DNA of 64,000 nt. Origin: Hedera helix (lineage: Eukaryota > Streptophyta > Magnoliopsida > Apiales > Araliaceae). Below, one piece after another: positions 30,957 to 41,300 of this stretch (positions within the stretch are counted from its first letter, which is position 1; each line of letters starts with the position of its first letter). Both the position numbers and the translations under genes were made by a program. The stretch spans positions 27,769,721 through 27,833,720 of the forward strand of contig OX359282.1 in the NCBI GenBank assembly GCA_947179155.2, given 5' to 3'. Under the pieces are notes generated by a model. That model searched no databases, was not told where the DNA came from, and saw only the letters and a list, made by a program, of their open reading frames with translations.

Positions 30957-32452
30957 TGTTTGTCAAAATCAGAACAATTTATTTATTAGTTAAATTCCGA
31001 TCTCAAAGTCGTTTGAATGAATAACGTGCAAGCATACACGGTCAATAAGTAATAAAATGAAAAGAAAAGTTGATCCCACGAGGAATTACTTTTAACGTTT
31101 CCCAAATACTGAACATAACAAGCCAATCTTAGTTAAACGGTTGATTTAATTAGGCAAGTGAAATGGAAATAAAGCAAATTAACATTTAAACTATAAAACA
31201 TTTAAATATAGGTGAACCTAAGAATGTCATTTCACCCAACACGTCATTTTCATATCCTAATTCTCTCCTCAATTATACGGTCACGCCGAATTGTCAACCG
31301 AGAATACAAAAGTATTTATAGGCATCTTTCAATAGCTAAATAAACAAATCCAATCCAAACCTATCACATTCGACAAAATTTAAACAAAAACGTCCAAACT
31401 AAGCATTTCACTATATTTCTATGAGAAATAATCTAGCAAGGACTTGAGCACAGATTCTCACTTGATTACACGTGGCACATAGGTATAGGTCTATCCTATA
31501 TGCAAATTATGCATACGCTGATCATAAGAACACTTACGTAACACATGTTATCATATTTGGGTCCAAACCTATAATTCATCTTTCAATTTCATTTAGGTTC
31601 CCCAAATCAATCGCTTACAATTAATTAATACATTAAGCACAAAATATGATACTCCAATCCATATGGTGTCAATCAAGAGAGAGAAAATCAATTTACAAAT
31701 TCATATTGGTTCCAAAGCAAAATTAGATTCAATATAAAAAGATTAGCTAATATACAGACATAATAAATCAAGAATTAACAATGCAATGAAATACAAAGAC
31801 AAATAAAACTTAAGACAAGTAAACTTGTTGTCATCCAAGCCCAATCTCCAAGCTCTATCTATCCATGGCTTTCAAGTATGCTTCCCTTGCTTGCTCTTCA
31901 TCTTCTTCATTTTAGTTCCAAAAATTAGAGGTTTTAGGATCAATAATCCAAGGTTAGGAGGTTTCCCATAGTGGAAAACCCCATTCCTTCTTCTTCTCTC
32001 AGCCCTCCTCGCCTCTCTCAACCCCAATTGAAAATGGAAATGAGAATAATGAATTAAGGCTTCCAAAATTTACTTAAAAGCTGAAATCTGCGAACTGGAA
32101 CAATGCAGTGTCGCGGCAGTAGCTGGGCACCGCTGCAACGTTGCTTTATATTTTTTTGGACAGATCACATGAGCGCCACGACGCTAGAAGGCACTGCTGC
32201 TGCAGTGGTCTACTGTGAAATTACAAAACTGCCACTCCAATTCCATTTTCCTACAAAAGCAAAATTAAAATAAATAAAATACATATAAATAATATAAATT
32301 ACCTAAAATACAATTAAACCGCATAAAACTAATATTAAACCATATTTTACAATAATAACATAAAAAAATATAAAACTAATTAAAATGCTAAAGAATTTAC
32401 AAAATATCAAATTCAAGAATATTCAATAACTAGGTATAAAAATCAATCATCA
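30957..32452 (-). repeat. 5' LTR of the Athila-like element (1496 bp)
   Basis: TGTTTGTCAAAATC … CAATCATCA on the plus strand; uninterrupted partner of 23336-26157. Contains a GC-richer insert at 32040-32215 not present in the other copy. Confidence 0.85.
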
Positions 32453-32701
32453 GATAACACCTTTGCTAATTAATTTTTGAACTATAATTAATTTTTGAAC
32501 TATTGGAAACTGCAACTTCTCCTTTTTCTTTTAGTCATGCAGATGCTATGGTATTGGGTGTTGTTCGATTATTTCAATTATTTCGATTATTTGAAAATAT
32601 TTAATTTCTCTATAATGCCAAAAAAAAAATAAAAAAAAATGAACTCACATGCCTTAATGTGGAATTTTAAGCTTGATGAATCTCAACTCATAAATAATTT
32701 G

Positions 32702-33177
32702 GCTTAAATACACTTTAATACTTTAAGTTTGTCATATTTTATAACCTAAATCGATCGATCCCAGTATTTTAATTTAAGAGATTGAACTTTAATGTTCTTA
32801 TGTTTTTATAAATACAATCTTGCGGCCACCAGTGTGTAAGAATTTGTCCAAATGAGATTATTTTGAGTAATTTCACTCCTAGTTAAATTATCTTTAAAGT
32901 ACATAAAAATTGTGGGCACATAATTAATATCTGATATAGGGGGAGGAGGAAAAATTAGGGCCAAAATAAATGATATAGATACTCTTAGAAAACCTAATTG
33001 CGCTTTCATTTTGAATCACGTAACTTATTATGATAAGATAAAATGTTAAATTCAGCACTTAAAGGATTCTATTTATAAAATTGTACAGACAATAATTAAA
33101 GTTCAATGTCTTAAAATTGAAATATTAGAGTTTAAGTTATAAAACACAAAGTTTAAAAGTTTAAAATATATTTAAGC
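32702..33177. mobile_element. MITE with long terminal inverted repeats
   Basis: Left arm from GCTTAAATACACTTTAA and the complement of the right end (GCTTAAATATATTTTAA…) pair over roughly 130 bases, including matching TTTTATAAC, ATTGAACTTTAAT and TTTTATAAATA blocks. No clear target duplication. No coding potential. Confidence 0.72.
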
Positions 33178-33320
33178 GAAATAGTTAGTCCCCTCGTCCT
33201 ACATTGACCATTTTTATAATCGACATTTATACTATTTGCTTATAAATATAGGTAGATAAACTATAAATATAAAAAAACTATGTCGGATTTACTATCACCT
33301 TTAATTTTCAGAGTTTTTAA

Positions 33321-33324
<4 letters not shown>

Positions 33325-33387
<63 letters not shown>
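33325..33387. repeat. (TA)n microsatellite
   Basis: About 31 TA repeats upstream of the F-box gene. Confidence 0.95.
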
Positions 33388-33389
<2 letters not shown>

Positions 33390-33702
33390 TTAATTCTTAA
33401 TTCTAAAATTGATCAATTTGATCAAAAAAAGTTGATTAAACCAGTTTTTTAGGGACAAGTGGAGTATTACAATTATGATAACTAGTTGGTTAAATTTTTT
33501 TGAAAAAATCACTTTTATAGTCTATCTTTAATTTGGTAATACTAACAACATATCACCTCCATAAATTCCACATGTATTTATAAAAAGTTAGGAACATAAA
33601 AGTTGTGTGATAATGATTCGAGGCGGAGGGGTGTTATATTCAACACTACGTCTTAGACTCCTAATTAACTTAAAACTCTGTTTTTTTTTTCCTTCTAATT
33701 CC

Positions 33703-33714
33703 TATATATATATT
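33703..33714 (+). promoter_or_regulatory. Possible TATA box of the F-box gene
   Basis: TATATATATATT about 46-57 bases before the ATG at 33760. The distance is short but workable for a small 5' UTR; other TA-rich stretches upstream are alternatives. Confidence 0.4.
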
Positions 33715-33759
33715 TAAGCCTATATATCGAAGTAAAAAAGAAAAGAAAACAATTCAAGA

Positions 33760-34845
33760 ATGGCATCCCTTCCACATGAAATACTCTTTGAAATACTTCT
33801 CTTATCTCCAGCAAAATCCATTGGTCGTTTCAGGTGCGTTAGTAAATCTTGGCATAATTTGCTCACCAATTCTGACTTCCTCAATATTTACAACAATATC
33901 CACACAAAAATCCTTATTTCCTCATTTTTTGCACCGATCTGGTTTCAATCAATGAACTGTAATTCTCCAGTTGTTATTGAAAAGGTCAAAATTCCTAATC
34001 TTTGTAATTGGTGGCAAAGAAGAATTGTCCATCTTTTTAGTTCTTGTAATGGTCTAGTGTTAAGTATGTTAGACAGTGACCTATTTTTGTGGAACCCTAC
34101 TACAAGAGACTGCGACTGCATGAAATTACCAACTATACAACAAGATTTGTCACGGTTTTATGGACTTGGTTACGTTCTGAGTATGGATGATTTTAGGGTT
34201 GTTAGAGGTGGTAAAAGCGGTGTAAAAATGTACTCGCGAAAATCTAATTCTTGGAAAGCAATTCAACAATTTCCCGTGAATGTTGGAGATATTTGGAAGA
34301 TGATAGGGACTGGTTTTAATGGATTCTTGCATTGGATCGTGTTTACAGAAGACAGGCGTAAAGGGATCGTATCGCTCGACTTAGAAACAGAAGAATATAA
34401 GGTGTTACCACAACCTGATGAGATGACTACATATAATAGGTATGTACTTATTTATTTAGGGGTTTTAGAAGGGTTTTTGTGTGCAGTTTATGATTATTAT
34501 GGTGTGGGGCCAAAAGTGTGGACTATATGGGTGATGGAAGAGTATGGGGCTAAAGACTCTTGGTTTAAAATACTGGAAATTCCGCGTTTGAATATTTCGA
34601 ATATGGTGATCCCATTGTCTGTTACCAATGGTGAGATTATTATGCAAGTAGATTATAACAAAATTGTTAAGTATGATCCGATAAGTGAGGAGTTCAAGAC
34701 ACTTGTTGATTCCCAGTTCTGTATCGAATCGCTCGTGTGTAGTGAGAGATTAACTGCCCCTATCGATGCAAAGAGATTTATGCAAGGTAACAAAAGAAAG
34801 GCCCTATTGATGCAAGGAGATTTATGCAAGAAAGGAGCAGAGTGA
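33760..34845 (+). CDS. F-box protein with F-box-associated (FBA) domain, 361 aa
   Basis: Intact single-exon gene. The N-terminal F-box is at residues 3-43 (SLPHEILFEILLLSPAKS, then RCVSKSWHNLL), which in this family binds the SKP1 subunit of SCF ubiquitin ligases. The C-terminal half has FBA-type motifs: SCNGLVL, LFLWNPTTRDC, FYGLGY, VKMYSRKSNSWKAIQ, FNGFLHW, IVSLDLETEEYKVLPQP, VWTIWVMEEYG, VKYDPISEEFKTL; this part recruits the target, which cannot be deduced. The ATG follows a purine-rich leader (AATTCAAGAATGGC). The last roughly 35 residues contain a small tandem duplication (IDAKRFMQG / LLMQGDLCKK from a repeated DNA unit) and probably extend the ancestral end. A decayed relative lies at 19590-20656. 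Confidence 0.93.
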   Translation: MASLPHEILFEILLLSPAKSIGRFRCVSKSWHNLLTNSDFLNIYNNIHTKILISSFFAPIWFQSMNCNSPVVIEKVKIPNLCNWWQRRIVHLFSSCNGLVLSMLDSDLFLWNPTTRDCDCMKLPTIQQDLSRFYGLGYVLSMDDFRVVRGGKSGVKMYSRKSNSWKAIQQFPVNVGDIWKMIGTGFNGFLHWIVFTEDRRKGIVSLDLETEEYKVLPQPDEMTTYNRYVLIYLGVLEGFLCAVYDYYGVGPKVWTIWVMEEYGAKDSWFKILEIPRLNISNMVIPLSVTNGEIIMQVDYNKIVKYDPISEEFKTLVDSQFCIESLVCSERLTAPIDAKRFMQGNKRKALLMQGDLCKKGAE

Positions 34846-36241
34846 GTTCATAAGATCATGCGCATTTGAAATTCTTTGATATTATATTTTGTGTTGATTG
34901 TAATTTATTTTTAGAATGATGTTATGATGTTCTCCTAATTTGATTAGTATATGATTTGAAAACAATGATCCTGATTCTAGCTTATCTATATATTTTGACA
35001 TTTATTGAAACAATGATATGAAGTTGGCTGAGTAAATTTGTCATCAGATATATGATATTACCTCTAATTTAAATTATAAGATCATTATTGATTTTATAAA
35101 ATTAATTTAAAATATTTTCTCCATAAATCTATATATAAAGCCGGAGGGAGGACTTGTTCTCTCATCCGAAGTTGTGATCTGTTTTATGATACTCCACTAA
35201 CGATTTATCAGCAATTTTTTTTTCTCCCACTTTTTATCCCTATTTTCTCTCCTATCTTTTCTCATTCATGTTTTTCAAATTTTAATCATATATATATATA
35301 TATTAATTGCACACACAGAGTGTACCACATAAACTAGTAAAAATTAAAGTCCATGTTGAACCATGAAAAGAAGAATATGTTAATAAATCATGGTTGATGT
35401 TGTATTCTCCTCTTATACGGACGATGGTTTTCTGATAGCTCTCTCCTTAGATTTAATTTTTTTATATTACATGAACTTTTAACTTTATTTTAAAATATAT
35501 ATAAATGTTCGATAGGCGATACTCGATAAAAGTAGTGTGAAAAATGATAAAATTATAGAATAGTCATATTTAACTGAACATACACGTGCATAGTCGACCG
35601 TACATTATCCAAATTCATATATATACTTGTGTTATTTACTTTATTGTTTGTGTATTTTCATTAGTATGCATTTTGTAACAATTGCAATTATTATAATCAA
35701 AAAGGCATAGGCAAATACAGTCCTAGTACAATAAGAACTATAATAGTCATATAATGGATCTATTATTTTTTATTTTGGCAAGGAAGAATTTAGGAAATAT
35801 GTATTTACCTGACGCGTTGGATAAAATGTAATGTAATCTTTCCATACGTTTTCGTTATAGCTATTATATATCTCTATTAATAAAGGTGCGATCCTGAGTC
35901 GTTGGCGTCATGATTTTTTTTCTCATTTGCCTTTATGAGTTTAGTTATATTAATATATTATCTTCTAATATTAATTAATTTTTTGATCATTCTATTTGTT
36001 CCTTGAATTTTATAAGAAAATTATTCTGGAGGCGGTTATTTTGGTGAAAATTTTTCGTACTTTATACCATTTAATAGTTTCTCAAATATAAGGATAATAT
36101 ATAACTGAATGCACATTCTCACTATTTTAATTTTATTTTTAAAAAATTATATATACATAAATGTGTGCCACAAGTACTAGCTAGTTCCTAGCCAGCTATT
36201 TATATGTTAACGTCCAAGCCGCTAGTGTTACTTAAAAAGGC
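34846..36241. other. AT-rich intergenic region
   Basis: 3' flank of the F-box gene with short (TA)n runs; no gene or repeat family recognised. Confidence 0.5.
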
Positions 36242-38187
36242 GAATGTCACTTATATGCCTCTAAGTTATTATTTACTTTCAAAATTATTTCTAAAATTTA
36301 TTTTTCATTAATTTGACCTTTAAAGTGATATTTTTTATTGTTTTCTTTCTTTTTACTCGATTTTACTGAAATCGAACCAAAAATTGACCCGACCCATTGA
36401 TCCGATCCCTTTACCTAATTTATCAAAATAATTAAATGACATTTATGTCCTTCTAAATTGTCACCCACTTTTAAAGTCATAATTTTTTCCAAAATTCAAA
36501 AAATTTATTTTTGAGATGATAATTAAAATTTAAAAAAATTAGTATATATTATATTAATTCATATTAAAAGAAATTAGTAAATATTACATCAATTCATATA
36601 ATATAATATATACTATTTTTTTTAATTAAAGATTAAATATAAAATAAATTTTTAAATAAAACAGAATTAGTGTATATGTGACGACCCCAAATCCGGGTTC
36701 CTTTAACCCTGGACCTGGTTCATCACTATACATCATCTTCATACATGTTCTATAACTAATGCGGAATATATAAACATAAATTGTTTATTCTACAACATTT
36801 CCCAAGGTTTCTAACCTTAACTTACATCTTTACCTTTAGATTCATAAAAAGGTTTACAAAATTACTTACATCATATAACAATTTAGTTATAATGAATAAC
36901 ACTATAATCTTGTCTTTTGCGTCTGTCTCCGTCTCTCCTCGGACATTCGTATTATTCTGAAATTTGTTATCATGATATAGCAAGAGTGAGCAACGACTTT
37001 GCTCAGCAAGTTTAAATACAATAACGATATATCATGATTGAAAGAAAGAACAAGCTTTCGGATTTTCAACAATATAATAATTGTGAAAGAGTACGAATCA
37101 TAATTTCAATAATTGAATGACTGAATCAAGTAATGTTGAGTGTCAATAATGACCATGAACAATTTTAACTGAACCTTATGGTAATGAAGGTGATCAGCCT
37201 TTCATACCTGATGAACACATGCAACAAGCACTATGTGCGAATCCACAATTTAAAGATGTGGAATAATTATACAGAATTAAACCATAGCATGCTTGAAACG
37301 TAATAAATTGAATTTGAGTTAGGGACTTGAACAATAAAATAATATATCCTGCTCGAATATAAATTGAGTAGGGTTTAGGAAACTTGCCTGTCTGCTCAGC
37401 TACAATTAATGTCTAGCTTTAACTAACTGGCTTTGAAAGACCTAACATTAGTAAAGTTGGTCTAATAATTAGTACAGCGTATTTGTACAACTATACACTC
37501 ATTAAGAAACTTATCTACCACTCATAAGTACTAACACATAATTTACATAAATCAAAACAATATTATTAACCTTATAAACCCTCAATCATATTAGGTTAAT
37601 AATTTAATAAGTTAAAAAATAATTTTCTTAAGTGTTAAACACTTATTAAACTATTAAACAATTTATTATAATTGTTTAAACAAAAGAGTTAAAAGACATT
37701 TTCTTTATTCCATTAAATCTAATTTCATTTAATTACTATTTAACATTAATTAAATAGTAAGTAATTAAATACCTTTAGTTATTATTTAATAATAAATAAT
37801 AACTTACTAGATTTATTTATTATTTAAAGCTAATCAAATAATAAATAATTATATCATATTAAAAATAATCAAATATCTTTAGTTATTATTTAATAATAAA
37901 TAATAACTAATTAACTAGATTCATTTATTATTTAAAGTTAATTAAATAATAAATAATAAAATTATATAGTAAATACTCAAATATCATTAGTTATTATTTA
38001 ATAATAAATAATAACTAACTAAATTTATTTATTATTTAAAGTTAATCAAATAATAAATAATTAAATAATCAATCTTAGTTGTCTTTAATTATTATTTAAT
38101 AGTAATTAAATAATAATTAATTAATTTATCATCCTTGTTTATTATTTAATATTAATTAAATAATAATTAGTTTAATCGTAAATTCAG

Positions 38188-38500
38188 AAGATATAATATT
38201 AACTAGATTAATATTTACAACATTTAAATATTAATCCAAAATACTTATTATATTAAAAAAAAAATATAATATTAAACTAACTAGATTAATATTTACAACA
38301 TTTAAATATTAATCCTAAATACTTATTATATTTGAAAAAAATATAATATTAAACTAACTAGATTAATATTTACAACATTTAAATATTAATCCTAAATACT
38401 TATTATATTTGAAAAAAAATATAATATTAAACTAACTAGATTAATATTTACAACATTTAAATATTAATCCTAAATACTTATTATATTTGAAAAATATAAT
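38188..38500. repeat. Four tandem units of about 74 bp in the LARD LTR
   Basis: Units with AACTAGATTAATATTTACAA, CATTTAAATATTAATCC and ACTTATTATAT, present identically in the other LTR (about 45081-45393). Confidence 0.85.
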
Positions 38501-38702
38501 ATTCAATACCTAAATATCATTTTTGTATTATTAATATTTTTGTTATAATTTTAAATTAATTTTTAAACATTTAAATTAATTTAAATTATCCAGAATGGCA
38601 AAATCGTAAATAAACTGAAAACCGAACGGAGGGGCAGTATCGTAATTTCGCAGAAAAAAAGACCGGAGGGGCAAAAATGTAATTTCGCCAAAATCGGTAT
38701 CT

Positions 38703-38868
38703 CGCGCATTGCGCGCGCCGACAAAACTAGGTCCCAAAACGGTGCCGTTTTAATGTCACCGAAGCTAGCTTCCGCGCATTACGCGCGGATGAAAATTTTT
38801 TATTCGCCAAAACGACGCCGTTTTGGCTCCGTGTCCGAACAGTGAATAGGATTCCGCGCAATGCGCGG
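38703..38868. repeat. Alternating GC-rich palindrome array (left LTR)
   Basis: In order: CGCGCATTGCGCGCG (38703), AAAACGGTGCCGTTTT (38736), CCGCGCATTACGCGCGG (38772), AAAACGACGCCGTTTT (38809), CCGCGCAATGCGCGG (38854). Centres are about 33-44 bp apart in an otherwise very AT-rich LTR. Confidence 0.9.
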
Positions 38869-39887
38869 CAGTCCTTTATTTTTGTTTCCCAGCAGAACGT
38901 GAACAGTGCTATTTTAATACACAACTTAATAAAATTTATACCTTCAAGAAATCTTTAAGTCCTCAATAAAAATCCAAACAAATTACCAACCACTTAATCT
39001 CAATTTATAACATGAAAATTTAATTTTTCATGATTTAATATTAAATTTTTTTATAAAAATTTTTACATCACATAAACTACCACAAATCATAACTTTTTGT
39101 GTATAACTCCATTTTGAGTGATTCAAACTTTGTTTTTCTCATGATTTAATGTTCTATAATATTATAACATTAAATCTAAATTTTATAAAAGTATTTTTGG
39201 GTCATTATTTTGAGACTTGATTTAACACCACCAAACCCATATTTTTAGCATATAAATTATACCAAAATACAACCTAAGCATATTAAACTCAAGCATGACA
39301 TAAATATTACTAATACACATTACTAACTATATTAGCATATTTATACTACCATGATGGTTTAATTAATTTAAAACAAAGCTAGATTTTAAAATAACAATTA
39401 CCTTGTTTTAATGGATATCTTCATTTTCCTTCCAAAGTAGGTTGTGCAACTTGAAGACATGAACCAAGAACTATTTCTCCACCTTCTCCATGCTCTCTCT
39501 CAAAATACTTACTCTCCCAAGCTATTTCTCTCAAACTCTCTCTCTTTTGGAACTTGGAAAAATATAAATGAAATGTAATGTCTACAATTTTAAGTATATT
39601 AGTAAAATTCCTAGATACAAAAATTATATCTATAATTCATGATGCTCCTACTTGGATACTTGTACAAGAAAAATAGCCCATGACTTAGTTGGTGAAAAGA
39701 GGCATGGTTGTCATGTACAATAAAAGCAAACAAGCAACCATTTAATAAATAATAAATAAAATAAGAAAATCAACATTTCAAACTCTTTTACTCCTTCCTT
39801 GCCGGCTGATCACCAAAGATGTTGTCCCAAAAATCTTGTCCCAAGTCACTTTTTAATAATTAATAGTTTAATTAAGTATTTTTCAAG

Positions 39888-40008
39888 TGGGCCAATCGTT
39901 GGGCTTTAATTTAAAATACCAATTGGGCTTCTATTAAATTGTTTGGGCTACTAAATTGTCAAATTATATTATTCTCCACTTGGGCTACTAATTGTCCCAT
40001 GTTGGGCT
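39888..40008. promoter_or_regulatory. TGGGCY (site II-like) array in the LARD LTR
   Basis: Six TGGGCC/TGGGCT in one direction at 39888, 39900, 39924, 39944, 39981 and 40003; repeated in the other LTR about 6894 bp downstream. Site II motifs are bound by TCP factors in plant promoters; function here is inference. Confidence 0.55.
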
Positions 40009-41269
40009 AATTTAAAAATTTACACATTAATTATTCAATCCATGATTAAATAAATAATTAGATTGAATAAATAATTAAATATTCTAACCCATAAGTATTA
40101 AATTACTAAATGGACTAATAATATTATTAATAATACTTTATATTATTTACATTAATTAATTATCATATTAATTAATTTATAAAATTTAATTCACTCATTA
40201 TATTCAATTTAATTGAATATTTAATTAATGACAACTTGTCAATTAATTTGATATTAAAACTTTAGAGTGTGTTCGCTAATAATAATATATATAATCTATA
40301 TATATTATTTATACACATTACTTTACCTCAAAAACAATTTCACAATAAATTATGAAATTAAAAATAAATACAATATATAATTTAATATATATTATTTACG
40401 CCATAAATTAAATTATTTAATACATTTACATTAAATAATTTATTTCTCATCAATTATGGAAATAATTCCATTTACCCGAAAATACATTAAAATAATAATA
40501 TATTTACTCAATTTCTTATTTAAATAATTTATTTAATTATTTAATTAATATTACACAAATAATTGTATAATGAAATTTCTCAATCCCATAAATCATTTAC
40601 AATGATTTATTTAATTATAGAATATATTCATTTAATATATTCAATTACTATTTAAAATTTCTTAATTAATTTAATCCCTTTATATATATGTACATATATG
40701 TGAAATTAAATGTTGTACATATATACAATTATTAATCTCCCTTAATTAATTCAACTACTTTATATAATTTATAATTATATAATTTACATAATTATTCCTC
40801 ACAAATAATTTATCAATAATTTACATAAATATTGATTAATGAGTATAATCAATATAATAACTAAATTAATTCCACAATTAACCTTTTAATTCAATTCGGA
40901 TTAATTTAATATTAATCTATCTATTTATCACAATTTAATTAACCATTAAATTATGTTACTAAATATGCACACATATATATATATTCATATAAATACATAT
41001 TTAATTTACACGCAACCACGTCGCATAATTACATAACTCCGCTAATTAAATTATCTTAATCTAATTAGACTTGCTATTAGCCAAGTTCATTGAATTATCA
41101 CTGTACTTGCTAACTAAAAAATTTTTTTTTGATATCACCATATCTAAGTTAGTCCGATAAATTTAATTTGGACCTCTATTTATCTATCACTACTAGGTTA
41201 TCAAACTCCAACCTTTATTAAATATTAAATATTTTATTTCTAATTCATTTAAATATCCGGGATATTACA

Positions 41270-41300
41270 TTCACCCCTTCTTCTAAAAATTTCGTCCCCG
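41270..41300 (-). other. Polypurine tract of the LARD
   Basis: Minus strand reads GGGGACGAAATTTTTAGAAG then AAGGGGTGAA immediately before the LTR. Confidence 0.8.

Larger units (their letters stand above)
23336..32452 (-). mobile_element. Athila-like Gypsy retrotransposon lacking gag-pol, with two nested solo LTRs
   Basis: Two related LTRs (23336-26157, interrupted, and 30957-32452) in the same orientation are flanked by a perfect 5-bp duplication GATAA (23331-23335, 32453-32457). The primer site at 30933-30952, read on the minus strand, is TTTTAGCCCCGTTGTCGGGG, close to the TTGGCGCCGTTGCCGGGG site of Athila-type elements. At the other end the minus strand reads CTTGAGGACAAGCAT then AAGTTTGGGGGTATT, a typical purine tract next to the 3' LTR. 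A TTGGGAGGCAACCC motif (30752-30765), which I recall as usual in the 3' region of such elements, lies only about 170 bp from the primer site, so the coding region has been deleted. Nested: solo LTRs 23973-25467 and 26716-29755. Confidence 0.82.
36677..41269 (-). repeat. 3' LTR of the LARD (4593 bp)
   Basis: Plus strand TGTGACGACCCC … GGGATATTACA. Contains AT-rich hairpin repeats (37720-38170), four units of about 74 bp (about 38188-38500), a GC-rich palindrome array (38703-38868) and a TGGGCY array (39888-40008). Confidence 0.95.

Noticed and set aside
38727..38924. A 65-codon minus-strand frame, repeated identically at 45621-45818
   Set aside because: The identity is explained by the duplicated LTR; the frame spans the GC-rich palindromes and has no domain or start context.
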